The notes under the pieces were generated by a model. That model saw only the letters and a program-made list of their open reading frames with translations. It was not told where the DNA came from and made no database searches. A stretch of 64,000 nucleotides of DNA from Clostridiales bacterium 1_7_47FAA (GTDB lineage: Bacteria; Bacillota; Clostridia; Lachnospirales; Lachnospiraceae), in assembly GCA_000155435.1 (NCBI GenBank), contig DS990263.1, positions 1 through 64,000 of the forward strand, read 5' to 3'. Each line of letters starts with the position of its first letter. Within the stretch, counting starts at the first letter, position 1. The translations under genes and the position numbers were made by a program. Of this stretch, positions 52,552 through 61,751 are shown in pieces.

Positions 52552-53004
52552 ATGAAATGCCCTTATTGCAACGAATCAGATACAAAGGTTATCGATTCCA
52601 GGCCTGCCGATGACAACAGCTCCATCCGCAGGCGCCGCCAGTGTGAGAGCTGCGGCAAGCGTTTTACCACATATGAGAAGCTGGAGACCATGCCCTTAAT
52701 GGTGATTAAGAAGGACGAATCCAGGGAGACGTATGACCGCTCCAAGATTGAAGCCGGAATCATCCATTCCTGCCATAAGCGCCCCGTGTCCACCCAGCAG
52801 ATCAATACGGTGATTGACGAGATTGAAAACCAGATATTCAACATGGAGGAAAAGGAAGTCCCCACCTCTGTCATCGGTGAGCTGGTCATGGAGAAGCTTA
52901 AGATGCTGGATGAGGTGGCATATGTGCGTTTTGCTTCCGTATACAGGGAATTCAAGGATGTGAACACATTTATAGATGAAATTGGAAAACTGCTTAAAAA
53001 GTAG
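52552..53004 (+). CDS. nrdR: Transcriptional repressor NrdR
   Basis: NrdR represses ribonucleotide reductase genes when dATP is high. The 150-residue protein has the N-terminal zinc ribbon (CPYCNESDTKVIDSR and CESCGKRFTTYE, four Cys) followed by the ATP-cone (VIKKDESRETYDRSKIEAGI and later LDEVAYVRFASVYREFKD). Length is typical. AAAGGAAG precedes the ATG. Confidence 0.96.
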   Translation: MKCPYCNESDTKVIDSRPADDNSSIRRRRQCESCGKRFTTYEKLETMPLMVIKKDESRETYDRSKIEAGIIHSCHKRPVSTQQINTVIDEIENQIFNMEEKEVPTSVIGELVMEKLKMLDEVAYVRFASVYREFKDVNTFIDEIGKLLKK

Positions 53005-53027
53005 ACAAGGAAGGATTAACGCGGATT

Positions 53028-53534
53028 ATGCTGGAAATGTTTTATCCACAGCGGTATGAGGTTTCTGCCTATGTGATTCCATATGCCCATTACCATGCCC
53101 AGGGAATCAGGGGCGTCATATTTGATATTGATAATACGCTGGTTCCCCATGACGCGCCGGCTGATGACCAGGCCAGGGAACTGTTCAGGCATCTTCATGA
53201 GATGGGGATGGATACCTGCCTGCTGTCCAATAATAAGGAACCAAGGGTCAGGGCCTTTGCGGAGGATGTGGGTTCTGCCTATATCCATAAGGCCGGGAAG
53301 CCGGGGACAGCCGGTTATGGGAAGGCCATGGAGCGCATGGGCACGGACCGGGAGAGCACGCTTTTTGTGGGGGACCAGCTGTTTACGGATGTATATGGGG
53401 CCAACCGGGCTGGTATCCTGAGTATTTTAGTGAAACCCATCAATCCAAAAGAAGAGATACAGATTGTCCTGAAACGGTACCTGGAAAAGCCGGTGCTGTA
53501 TTTCTACAAAAAGCACCGCCGCAGGAAGCCATGA
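53028..53534 (+). CDS. YqeG family HAD-type phosphatase
   Basis: A 168-residue HAD superfamily IIIA protein. Motif I is FDIDNTLVPHD, motif II is LLSNNKE, motif III is the Lys in HKAGKPGT and motif IV is VGDQLFTDVYGANRAG. The YEVSAYVIPY start matches YqeG. Its substrate is not established with certainty. It starts 23 bases after nrdR and 67 bases before aroE-aroK, so it is probably in one transcript with them. Confidence 0.9.
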   Translation: MLEMFYPQRYEVSAYVIPYAHYHAQGIRGVIFDIDNTLVPHDAPADDQARELFRHLHEMGMDTCLLSNNKEPRVRAFAEDVGSAYIHKAGKPGTAGYGKAMERMGTDRESTLFVGDQLFTDVYGANRAGILSILVKPINPKEEIQIVLKRYLEKPVLYFYKKHRRRKP

Positions 53535-53601
53535 GGCAGGCGCCGTACCGTGACGGATCATGTTATTATCATAGAATGAACAGCAGGGAGCGAGACGGAA
53601 A

Positions 53602-54990
53602 ATGGACGGAAAGACAAGAGTATGCGGACTGATAGCAAACCCGGTGGAGCATTCCATGTCACCACTGATGCAGAATTTTTATGCGGAGCGCACGGGCGTG
53701 AACCTGGCATATGTGCCGTTTAAGGTGGAGGATGAGGGGGTAGGCGATGCGGTCAGGGGTGCATTTGCCCTGAATATCCTGGGACTGAACGTGACGGTAC
53801 CCCACAAACAGCGGGTGATGGAATACCTGGCGGATATTGATGAGGATGCCCGGGCAATCGGCGCTGTCAATACCCTGGTGCGGGTACAGGACGGGTATAA
53901 GGGTTATAATACGGACGGTGCAGGTTTAAAACGCGCCCTGGATACGGCTGGTATCGGGATCTGCAATGAAAACTGCATCCTGATTGGGGCGGGAGGCGCT
54001 GCCAAGGCCGCCGCTTATGTGCTGGCCAGGGGAGGCGCCAAGTCCATCTTCATACTGAACCGGAGCCAGGAAAAGGCCGGTGAGCTGGCGGATTATATCA
54101 ACGGGCTGATGGGCCGCGCCATAGCGTCCGCCCTGCCGCTTGACGGATATGGCGCCCTGCCCCGGATAAGGTCCGGTTATCTGGCGGTACAGTCTACCAG
54201 TGTGGGCATGTATCCCCATGGGGACCAGGTGGTGATAGAGGACCCGCGTTTTTATGAGCTGGTCCACACCGGTGTGGATATTGTGTACACACCTGCCAGG
54301 ACCAGGTTCATGGAACTGGTGGAGGAAGCTGGAGGCAAGGCGGTTAATGGCCTGGATATGCTGCTGTACCAGGGAATCATTGCTTATGAACTGTGGAATC
54401 CCCAGGTGCGGGTGGATGAGGAAACCATATGCATGGCAAGGCAGTTGATCGAGGAACAGCTGGCCGGGGCCAGGTCCAAGCACAACCTGATCCTCATCGG
54501 GTTCATGGGTGCGGGAAAAACCAGTGTGGGACTGGCCTATGCCAGGCAGTACGGAATGCCCATCATTGACACGGACCAGAGGATTGAGGAGGCCGCGGGC
54601 ATGGCCATTGCGGATATATTCGCCACCCAGGGCGAGGATGCGTTCCGAAAGCTTGAGACAGGGGTCTTAAACCAGCTTCTGGCCCACACGGACCATGCCA
54701 TCATATCCGTTGGGGGCGGACTTCCCCTGCGGGAGGAAAACCGGGCCCTTTTAAAACAGCTGGGCTGCGTGGTCTATCTGGATGTATCGCCGGAGACCGT
54801 GATGGAGCGGATTGGAAGGGATGTGTCCGACCGCCCCATGCTTCAGTCGGAGGATGTGGAGGGAAGGATCCGCGAACTGCTTTCCTATCGGCGCCCGGTC
54901 TACGTGGATGCCTCCCATGTGATTGTGGATGTAAACGGCCGGAAGGTGGAGGAAATTGTGGGGGAAATCCATAAAAGGGCAGGGATTTAG
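53602..54990 (+). CDS. aroEK: Shikimate dehydrogenase-shikimate kinase fusion
   Basis: A 462-residue bifunctional protein. Residues 1-285 are AroE: NPVEHSMSPLMQN binds shikimate, LNVTVPHKQRV holds the catalytic Lys, YNTDGAGL the catalytic Asp, and GAGGAAKAAAYVLARGG binds NADP. Residues about 290-462 are AroK: Walker A GFMGAGKTSVG, IDTDQRIEE, a GGGLPLREENR loop and the lid region RPMLQ. It thus covers two consecutive steps, from dehydroshikimate to shikimate-3-phosphate. No internal start is obvious at the junction, and the reading frame is intact. Confidence 0.94.
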   Translation: MDGKTRVCGLIANPVEHSMSPLMQNFYAERTGVNLAYVPFKVEDEGVGDAVRGAFALNILGLNVTVPHKQRVMEYLADIDEDARAIGAVNTLVRVQDGYKGYNTDGAGLKRALDTAGIGICNENCILIGAGGAAKAAAYVLARGGAKSIFILNRSQEKAGELADYINGLMGRAIASALPLDGYGALPRIRSGYLAVQSTSVGMYPHGDQVVIEDPRFYELVHTGVDIVYTPARTRFMELVEEAGGKAVNGLDMLLYQGIIAYELWNPQVRVDEETICMARQLIEEQLAGARSKHNLILIGFMGAGKTSVGLAYARQYGMPIIDTDQRIEEAAGMAIADIFATQGEDAFRKLETGVLNQLLAHTDHAIISVGGGLPLREENRALLKQLGCVVYLDVSPETVMERIGRDVSDRPMLQSEDVEGRIRELLSYRRPVYVDASHVIVDVNGRKVEEIVGEIHKRAGI

Positions 54991-55030
54991 AAGAAATTTG
55001 GAGAAATTTACACTGCCAATAAAAAAAACC

Positions 55031-55059
55031 TTGAAAATGCTGTCTACATAGTATAGAAT
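55031..55059 (+). promoter_or_regulatory. Promoter of efp
   Basis: TTGAAA (55031-55036) and TAGAAT (55054-55059) with a 17-base spacer in an AT-rich gap. A small GGCGC/GCGCC hairpin (about 55083-55100) follows in the leader. Confidence 0.65.
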
Positions 55060-55127
55060 ATAAAAGATTAAAGACTTATTGGGCGCTGTGTCTGGCGCCG
55101 TGAACGAACTCAAGGAGGAATATCTTT

Positions 55128-55685
55128 ATGATATCAGCAGGTGATTTTAGAAATGGTGTTACACTGGAAATTGATGGACAGGTTGTTCAGATATTGGAAT
55201 TCCAGCATGTTAAGCCAGGCAAGGGCGCTGCCTTCGTGCGTACCAAACTTAAGAATGTAATCAACGGAGGCGTTGTGGAGCGCACCTTCCGTCCAACAGA
55301 AAAATTCCCGGCAGCAAGGATTGACAGGGTTGACATGCAGTACCTTTACGCTGACGGCGAGCTGTATAACTTCATGAACCAGGAAACATACGACCAGGTA
55401 GCGCTGAACAAGGATATCATCGGTGATGCCCTGAAGTTCGTTAAGGAGAATGAGGTATGTAAGGTTGTTTCTTACAACGGCAGCGTATTTTCCGTGGAGC
55501 CTCCCCTGTTTGTAGAACTGGAGATTACCGAGACAGAGCCTGGATTCAAGGGTGATACGGCACAGGGCGCCAACAAGCCTGCCACCGTGGAAACCGGTGC
55601 GACCGTGTATGTGCCTTTATTCGTGGAGATTGGCGACAAGATTAAGATTGATACCAGGACCGGCGAGTATCTCTCACGTGTATAA
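55128..55685 (+). CDS. efp: Elongation factor P
   Basis: EF-P helps ribosomes stalled at proline runs. The 185-residue protein has the KOW-like N domain with the tip loop [15 protein letters not shown], whose Lys at the tip is the usual modification site in some species, and two OB domains ending in [24 protein letters not shown] precedes the ATG. Stretches such as PP in neighbouring membrane proteins would be clients, but nothing specific is visible. Confidence 0.96.
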   Translation: MISAGDFRNGVTLEIDGQVVQILEFQHVKPGKGAAFVRTKLKNVINGGVVERTFRPTEKFPAARIDRVDMQYLYADGELYNFMNQETYDQVALNKDIIGDALKFVKENEVCKVVSYNGSVFSVEPPLFVELEITETEPGFKGDTAQGANKPATVETGATVYVPLFVEIGDKIKIDTRTGEYLSRV

Positions 55686-55712
55686 TGGTCTGTAGAGAAA
55701 GAGCTTAAAGAT

Positions 55713-55739
55713 TGCTCCGGCGTCAGCCGGGGCACTTTT
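55713..55739 (+). terminator. Terminator after efp
   Basis: A 9-bp stem (55713-55721 with 55726-55734, one G-U pair) and a GTCA loop are followed by a short T run (55736-55739). It is fairly weak. Confidence 0.6.
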
Positions 55740-55783
55740 AGCTTTCCCGGAAGGAAATGTTAGAGCAAAGGAGAACGTGAATC

Positions 55784-57667
55784 GTGAAGAAAATTCTGGA
55801 CTTAATGGAGCAGGAACTAAGACAGGCCTTTGAAGCCTGCGGGTATGAAGCGAAGTTCGCCAAGGTCGTACTGTCCAACCGCCCGGACCTGTGTGAATAC
55901 CAGTGTAACGGCGCCATGGCAGCGGCCAAGGCCTATAAGAAGAAGCCCATTGACATTGCCACCGCAGTGGTGGAGAAGCTGACTGGCGCAGGTGCGGATG
56001 CGTCTGGTGCACAGGCAGGCGGCGCGGATGCGTCTGGTGCACAGACAGGCGGCGCGGATGCGGCCAGTATGCAGTCAGGCAGCGCCCATCCCGTATTCAG
56101 CGAAGCAGTGGCTGTGATGCCGGGCTTCATCAACCTGAAGGTGTCTGGGCAGTTCCTTGCTGAATATATGGTGCGCATGGCTGCGGCGGATAAGCTGGGT
56201 CTGGAAGCCCCGGAAAAGCCTGAGACCGTGATAGTGGACTACGGCGGCGCCAATGTGGCAAAACCCCTTCATGTGGGCCATTTAAGGGCGGCCATCATCG
56301 GCGAGAGCATTAAGCGCATGGGCCGTTTCCTGGGACACAGGACAATCGGGGACGTGCATCTGGGGGACTGGGGCCTTCAGATGGGCCTTATCATTGAGGA
56401 GCTGAGGGACAGGAAGCCGGGACTGGTGTATTTTGATGAATCCTTTACAGGGGAATTCCCGGCAGAGGCGCCATTTACCATCAGTGAACTGGAAGAGATA
56501 TACCCGGCTGCCAGCGCCAAGTCAAAGACGGATGAGGCGTTTAAGGAAAGGGCCCACCAGGCAACCCTGAAGCTTCAGAAAGGGTATGCCCCGTTCCGGG
56601 CCATCTGGCAGCATATCATGTCCGTGTCAGTGGAGGACCTTAAGAAGAATTATTCCAACCTGAATGTGGAATTTGACCTGTGGAAGGGCGAAAGCGATGC
56701 CGAGCCTTATATTGCGGACATGATCCAGATGCTGGTGGATAAAGGCCTGGCCTATGAGAGCCAGGGTGCCCTTGTGGTGGATGTTGCAGAAGAGACGGAC
56801 AGCAAGGAAATCCCTCCCTGCCTCATAAGGAAATCCGACGGCGCTTCCCTGTATGCCACCTCCGACCTTGCCACCATTGTTGAGCGTGAGCAGGATTTCC
56901 ATCCGGACCGCTATATCTATGTGGTGGATAAACGCCAGGGCATGCATTTTGAACAGGTATTCCGGGTTGCCAAGAAGGCCGGGATCGTAAAACAGGACAC
57001 CCCTATGATATTTCTGGGCTTCGGCACCATGAACGGTAAGGACGGAAAGCCTTTTAAGACCCGTGAGGGCGGCGTCATGCGCCTGGAGACCCTGATTGCA
57101 GAGATTAACGAAGCAGTGTATGCAAGGATAATGGAGGATGAAGAGCGCACCGTGTCCGAGGAAGAAGCCAGGAGGACGGCGGGCATCGTGGGCCTGGCAG
57201 CCCTTAAGTACGGGGACCTGTCCAATCAGGCTGTCAAGGATTACGTGTTCGATATCGAGCGTTTTACCGCATTTTCAGGAAATACAGGACCTTACATCCT
57301 GTACACCATTGTGCGTATCAAATCCATCCTTAACAAGTACAGGGAAAATGGCGGCATTGTCAGTGAAGATGCGCTGGAGAAGAATATCCTGCCGGCGGCC
57401 AATGACTCGGAGAAGGCGCTGATGCTTCTGATTTCCAGGTACAACGAGGTGCTGGAATCCGGTTTCGCTGAGACAGCGCCCCATAAGATATGCCAGTACA
57501 TCTATGAGCTGTCCAATGCATTTAACAGCTTTTATCATGAAACCAAGATTCTGACGGAGCCGGATGAGGCCAGGAAGGACAGCTTCATCGGTCTTATAAC
57601 CCTTGCCAAGCGGGTACTGGAAACCTGCATCGGCCTGCTGGGAATCGAGGCACCGGACCGCATGTAG
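55784..57667 (+). CDS. argS: Arginyl-tRNA synthetase with low-complexity insertion
   Basis: The 627-residue class I enzyme charges tRNA-Arg. The N-terminal Add-1 domain comes first, then the catalytic domain with the HIGH motif as HVGH in GGANVAKPLHVGHLRAA. The KMSKS loop is replaced by FKTREGGVMRL, usual for many ArgS. A C-terminal anticodon-binding domain follows (FSGNTGPYILYTIVRIKSI). Residues about 67-103 are a Gly/Ala/Asp/Ser/Gln-rich 12-residue repeat (ADASGAQAGG type) inserted in the Add-1 domain. The start is GTG at 55784 after AAAGGAG. The rest looks intact, so the enzyme should work. Confidence 0.93.
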   Translation: MKKILDLMEQELRQAFEACGYEAKFAKVVLSNRPDLCEYQCNGAMAAAKAYKKKPIDIATAVVEKLTGAGADASGAQAGGADASGAQTGGADAASMQSGSAHPVFSEAVAVMPGFINLKVSGQFLAEYMVRMAAADKLGLEAPEKPETVIVDYGGANVAKPLHVGHLRAAIIGESIKRMGRFLGHRTIGDVHLGDWGLQMGLIIEELRDRKPGLVYFDESFTGEFPAEAPFTISELEEIYPAASAKSKTDEAFKERAHQATLKLQKGYAPFRAIWQHIMSVSVEDLKKNYSNLNVEFDLWKGESDAEPYIADMIQMLVDKGLAYESQGALVVDVAEETDSKEIPPCLIRKSDGASLYATSDLATIVEREQDFHPDRYIYVVDKRQGMHFEQVFRVAKKAGIVKQDTPMIFLGFGTMNGKDGKPFKTREGGVMRLETLIAEINEAVYARIMEDEERTVSEEEARRTAGIVGLAALKYGDLSNQAVKDYVFDIERFTAFSGNTGPYILYTIVRIKSILNKYRENGGIVSEDALEKNILPAANDSEKALMLLISRYNEVLESGFAETAPHKICQYIYELSNAFNSFYHETKILTEPDEARKDSFIGLITLAKRVLETCIGLLGIEAPDRM

Positions 57668-57695
57668 AGGAACGCCGAAAGGAAGCGTCAGTCCA

Positions 57696-60600
57696 ATGAA
57701 AATAGTCAGGATGAACACCAGCAGCTTCTGGAAAGGGGAGGCTGGTGTGAAAGGCCTGGTGGAAGACCAGGGCAAGACATATAATGTAACTTTATATTTA
57801 GGGAGTGGCCGTGTAAAGGATTACTCTTGTTCCTGCGCAAAGGGCAATTCTTATAAGGGCATGTGTGCCCATGGGGAGGCCCTTTTTGCGTATTATAAGC
57901 AGCAGAAGGAAGAGGAATCAAAGCCGCCGGTCCATACATCCAACCAGGCCCACACCATGATCCGTGAATACACCAACCGGGAGGTGGCCCAGATACTGGC
58001 TGAGGATGAGGCCGGGCGCGTGGGGCTGGAACCGGTGCTTATCATAAGCAGCCGGGAGATGCGGCTGGAATTTAAGGCCGGTATCAGCCGCTTTTATGTG
58101 CTGAGGGATCTGGGCGCGTTCAGGGAAGCGGTGGAAAACGGGACGTATGTGGAATACGGTAAGGATCTGGGGTTCCATCATCAGAAATCAGCCTTTGCGA
58201 AGGAGAGCCAGGGCCTTTTGTCCCTGCTTCTCGGGGTGACGGAAAACCAGAAGGCTGTGCGGGATATCGTACTCAGCCGTATGGACAGGGACCGTTTTTT
58301 TGAAATGTTCACCGGACGGGAGATGGATGTGCAGCTGGCAGGAGGACTGCGCACCAGGATGGCTGTCCTGGATGGGGACCCGGTCATGGTCATCCGGGTG
58401 TCACGGTATGGAAGGGATGGACTGAAGGTTGCCTTTGAGGGGCTTTCCCAGGAAAAAAAGGGACAGCCAAAGAGGATGAATGCCTGTTTCAAAGGGGAAC
58501 GCCGCCTCTATGCCATCACGGGAAGCGCGGTTTACTGCTGCAGTGAGGCATTTACCATAACAGCAGGTCCTTTCCTGGAACAGATATCCAAGGAACGGGA
58601 GGGATATGTGCTCATTGGGCAGAAGGACATCCCTCTTTTTTACGAGCGTGTGGTGAAACATATAAGCCCTTACAGCCGGCTGATCCTGGAACAGGTGGAT
58701 TTTAGGGAGTATGAACCGGAGCCCCTCAGGGCGGCCTTCCGGTTTGACACCGGGGAACAGGGGGAGCTTCTCATGGAACCAGAACTTTCGTACGGTGAGT
58801 ACGTGTTCCATCCGCTGGAGGATGAGAACCTGCCTAAGACCATCTGCCGGGATGTGCCGGGGGAGTTCCGTGTGAGCCAGCTAATCCAGAAGTATTTTAA
58901 ATATAAGGACCCGGAGGGAATCAAGCTGCTGATTAAGGAAGATGAGGATGCCATGTACCGTCTTCTGGACGTGGGACTGGAGGAATTCCGTCTGATGGGC
59001 CAGGTCTATATATCAGAGAGCCTGAAACAGTGGAAGGTGGCCCCGTCCCCCAAGGTAAGCGTGGGAGTGGGGGTGTCCTCGGGGTGGCTTGAGCTGTCTG
59101 TGGACATGGGGGACCTGCAGAATGAGGAACTGTCCAGGATCCTGGCCGCCTACAGCCAGAAGAAAAAGTATTACAGGCTGAAAAGCGGCCAATTCCTGAA
59201 ACTGGAAGAGGGCGGCCTTTACGCGGTCAGCCGGATGGCCTCCGACCTGGGAGTCAGCCGCAAAGACCTGCAGAAGGGGAATTTCCGGCTTCCGGCTTAC
59301 CGCGCCCTGTATCTGGACCACCTGATGAAGGAAAGTCCCGGGGTGGCATACTACAGGGACCAGATGTTAAAGGCCATGGTCCGGGGGATTAAGTCCGTGG
59401 AGGACAGCGACTATCCCGTGCCGGAGAGTCTGCGGGGTGTACTGCGGGAATACCAGCGGGTGGGCTACTGCTGGCTTAAGACGCTGGACAGCTATGGATT
59501 TGGCGGCATACTGGCAGATGACATGGGACTGGGGAAGACAATCCAGGTCATAACGCTTCTTGAAGATGCTTACGGCACAGGGGAACGGCAGCCCTCCCTG
59601 ATCATATGCCCGGCCTCCCTGGTGTATAACTGGGAACATGAAATCGGCAGATTCGCACCGGATCTGCGGGTGCTTTCCATTGTCGGGAACGGGCCGGAGA
59701 GGGAAGCAAGGCTTTCAGCCGTCCGGGAGCAGCTTTCAGGAGAAGCAGGGGATGGTTATCAGGTGTTGGTCACGTCCTACGATTTACTGAAACGTGACAT
59801 CCGGTTCTATGAGGACATCCATTTCAGATATCAGGTCATTGATGAGGCCCAGTATATCAAGAATGCAGCCACCCAAAGTGCAAAAGCAGTCAAAGCCATT
59901 GATGTCAGGACCCGCTTTGCCCTGACAGGTACGCCGGTGGAGAACCGGCTCAGCGAGCTTTGGAGCATATTTGATTACCTGATGCCGGGGTTCCTGTTCG
60001 GGAGCCAGTACTTCAAAAAGGAGTTTGAGACCCCTATTGTCAGGGATGGGGATGAGGATGCCCTTTTCAGGCTGAGACGGATCATCGGCCCATTTGTGCT
60101 CAGAAGGGTGAAAAGGGATGTGCTGAAGGAGCTTCCTGACAAGCTGGAACAGGTGGTATATTCAAACTTTGAGGGAGAGCAGAAGAAACTGTATGCAGCC
60201 AATGCCATGAAGCTGAAGGAAAAGCTGGAATCAGGAGGATTTTCCGAATCAGGGGACGGCAGGCTTCAGATACTGGCAGAGCTGATGCGCCTGAGGCAGC
60301 TTTGCTGCGACCCGCGCCTGTGCTACGAGAATTATAAACATGAATCGGCAAAGCTGGAGACCTGCATGGACCTGGTCCGAAGGGGAATCTCGGGAGAGCA
60401 CAAAATCCTTCTGTTTTCCCAGTTCACCTCCATGCTGGAACTGATTGAGAAGAGACTTTCAAAGGAAGGCATGGCCAGCCATAAGCTTACAGGGGCCACG
60501 TCCAAGGAAGAGCGGATCCGCATGGTGGGGGAATTCCAGCGGGATGATGTCCCGGTATTCTTAATCAGCCTGAAGGCGGGAGGCACGGGCCTTAACCTGA

Positions 60601-60869
60601 CCGCGGCTGATATTGTCATCCATTACGACCCATGGTGGAACGTGGCGGCCCAGAACCAGGCCACGGACAGGACCCACCGGATCGGCCAGGAAAAACAGGT
60701 TACGGTCTATAAACTCATTACGCGAAATACCATAGAAGAGAATATCTTAAAGCTTCAGGAATCCAAACAATACCTGGCCGACCAGATTGTAACCGAAGGC
60801 ACGGTCAGCTTTGGCAGCCTGACAAAGGAAGATATCCTGAACATAGTAACCCAGGAGGTAGAGGAATGA
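57696..60869 (+). CDS. SWIM zinc finger SNF2-family helicase
   Basis: A 1057-residue ATPase. The N terminus has a SWIM zinc-binding motif (CSCAKGNSYKGMCAHGEAL, near residue 48). A SNF2-associated middle region follows, then the SNF2 motor: Walker A DDMGLGKTIQVITLL (near residue 610), Walker B DEAQYIKN (near residue 715), LTGTPVENRLSELWSIFDYL, and in lobe two LISLKAGGTGLNLTAAD with the last motif QATDRTHRIGQ. Such proteins move or remodel DNA-protein complexes and resemble RapA-type and Firmicutes YqhH/YwqA proteins. The ATG at 57696 follows AAAGGAAG. The stop overlaps the next gene by 4 bases. Confidence 0.92.
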   Translation: MKIVRMNTSSFWKGEAGVKGLVEDQGKTYNVTLYLGSGRVKDYSCSCAKGNSYKGMCAHGEALFAYYKQQKEEESKPPVHTSNQAHTMIREYTNREVAQILAEDEAGRVGLEPVLIISSREMRLEFKAGISRFYVLRDLGAFREAVENGTYVEYGKDLGFHHQKSAFAKESQGLLSLLLGVTENQKAVRDIVLSRMDRDRFFEMFTGREMDVQLAGGLRTRMAVLDGDPVMVIRVSRYGRDGLKVAFEGLSQEKKGQPKRMNACFKGERRLYAITGSAVYCCSEAFTITAGPFLEQISKEREGYVLIGQKDIPLFYERVVKHISPYSRLILEQVDFREYEPEPLRAAFRFDTGEQGELLMEPELSYGEYVFHPLEDENLPKTICRDVPGEFRVSQLIQKYFKYKDPEGIKLLIKEDEDAMYRLLDVGLEEFRLMGQVYISESLKQWKVAPSPKVSVGVGVSSGWLELSVDMGDLQNEELSRILAAYSQKKKYYRLKSGQFLKLEEGGLYAVSRMASDLGVSRKDLQKGNFRLPAYRALYLDHLMKESPGVAYYRDQMLKAMVRGIKSVEDSDYPVPESLRGVLREYQRVGYCWLKTLDSYGFGGILADDMGLGKTIQVITLLEDAYGTGERQPSLIICPASLVYNWEHEIGRFAPDLRVLSIVGNGPEREARLSAVREQLSGEAGDGYQVLVTSYDLLKRDIRFYEDIHFRYQVIDEAQYIKNAATQSAKAVKAIDVRTRFALTGTPVENRLSELWSIFDYLMPGFLFGSQYFKKEFETPIVRDGDEDALFRLRRIIGPFVLRRVKRDVLKELPDKLEQVVYSNFEGEQKKLYAANAMKLKEKLESGGFSESGDGRLQILAELMRLRQLCCDPRLCYENYKHESAKLETCMDLVRRGISGEHKILLFSQFTSMLELIEKRLSKEGMASHKLTGATSKEERIRMVGEFQRDDVPVFLISLKAGGTGLNLTAADIVIHYDPWWNVAAQNQATDRTHRIGQEKQVTVYKLITRNTIEENILKLQESKQYLADQIVTEGTVSFGSLTKEDILNIVTQEVEE

Positions 60870-61492
60870 AAGTATTGATGTTAAACGGAAGCCCTCATGA
60901 AAAGGGCTGTACCTACACAGCGCTCATGGAAGTGGCGGGAGAACTGGAGAAAGCCGGGATCCAGACGGAAATCATGCATGTGGGCGGGGATCTGGTCCAT
61001 GGCTGCATGGGCTGCGGCGCCTGTTCCAAGCTGGGAAGATGCATTTATAACGATGACAAGGTCAACGAGGCAGTGGGGAAGATGAAGGAAGCCCAGGGAC
61101 TTATCGTTGGCTCCCCGGTGCACTATGCGTCCGCGGGAGGCGCCATCACCTCCTTCTTAGACCGGTTCTTCTATTCAGGCGGCGCATATGCCGCCCATAA
61201 GCCGGCGGCAGCAGTTGCCTCCGCCCGCCGGGCAGGCACCACGGCCACCCTGGACCAGCTGAATAAATACTTCATGATTTCGCAGATGCCGGTGGTTTCT
61301 TCCCAGTACTGGAACATGGTACACGGAGGATGTCCGGAGGATGTGAGGAAGGATGAGGAAGGCCTGCAGATCATGCGGGTCCTGGGCCGCAACATGGCGT
61401 GGCTGATTCAATCCATTGAGGCGGGTAAGGCATCGGGCATCACTGTGCCGGAGATGGAGAAGGAAAAGAAGAGGACGAATTTCATAAGGTAG
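60866..61492 (+). CDS. Flavodoxin-like NAD(P)H-dependent oxidoreductase
   Basis: A 208-residue flavodoxin-fold protein. MKVLMLNGSPHEKGCTYTAL is the FMN phosphate loop, followed by CMGCGACSKLGRC. The CxxCxxC-type cysteines there could hold an iron-sulfur cluster, as in iron-sulfur flavoproteins. GLIVGSPVHYASAGGAITSFLDR is the second flavin loop. The exact substrate is unknown. Its ATG overlaps the helicase stop (ATGA), indicating coupling. Confidence 0.88.
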   Translation: MKVLMLNGSPHEKGCTYTALMEVAGELEKAGIQTEIMHVGGDLVHGCMGCGACSKLGRCIYNDDKVNEAVGKMKEAQGLIVGSPVHYASAGGAITSFLDRFFYSGGAYAAHKPAAAVASARRAGTTATLDQLNKYFMISQMPVVSSQYWNMVHGGCPEDVRKDEEGLQIMRVLGRNMAWLIQSIEAGKASGITVPEMEKEKKRTNFIR

Positions 61493-61510
61493 CTGATAGT
61501 GGATTTTTAT

Positions 61511-61550
61511 GGCAGGGGCCGCGGCCATTGGGGTGCGGCCCCTGCCTTTT
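61511..61550 (+). terminator. Terminator after the flavodoxin-like gene
   Basis: A perfect 12-bp GC-rich stem (61511-61522 with 61535-61546) with a 12-base loop, followed by TTTT (61547-61550), closes the helicase transcript. Confidence 0.88.
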
Positions 61551-61606
61551 CCTGCCTTTTGCATCCTTTTGTTTCAGGAGATGGCGGGGATTCCCGATGG
61601 ATGCTC

Positions 61607-61635
61607 TTGATTTTATTTTTCAACTGAGTTATACT
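61607..61635 (+). promoter_or_regulatory. Promoter of the MarR-ABC exporter operon
   Basis: TTGATT (61607-61612) and TATACT (61630-61635) with a 17-base spacer give a good promoter. The predicted start falls at about 61642, the first base of a palindrome. Confidence 0.8.
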
Positions 61636-61641
61636 ATGAAA

Positions 61642-61661
61642 ATGATTAATTAGCTAATCAT
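61642..61661. promoter_or_regulatory. Candidate MarR operator (ATGATTA-N6-TAATCAT)
   Basis: A perfect 7-bp inverted repeat with a 6-base centre lies right at the predicted start site. MarR proteins bind such AT-rich palindromes and repress their own operon until a ligand appears. Two direct copies of GGCTAACTATTAACCGG-like sequence follow (61668-61698). Confidence 0.7.
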
Positions 61662-61751
61662 ATTATAGCTAACTATTAACCGGCTAACTATTAACCGGAT
61701 AATCACCAACCCATTCATAAACAAATAATATGGAAAAGGAGGAATCATCCC

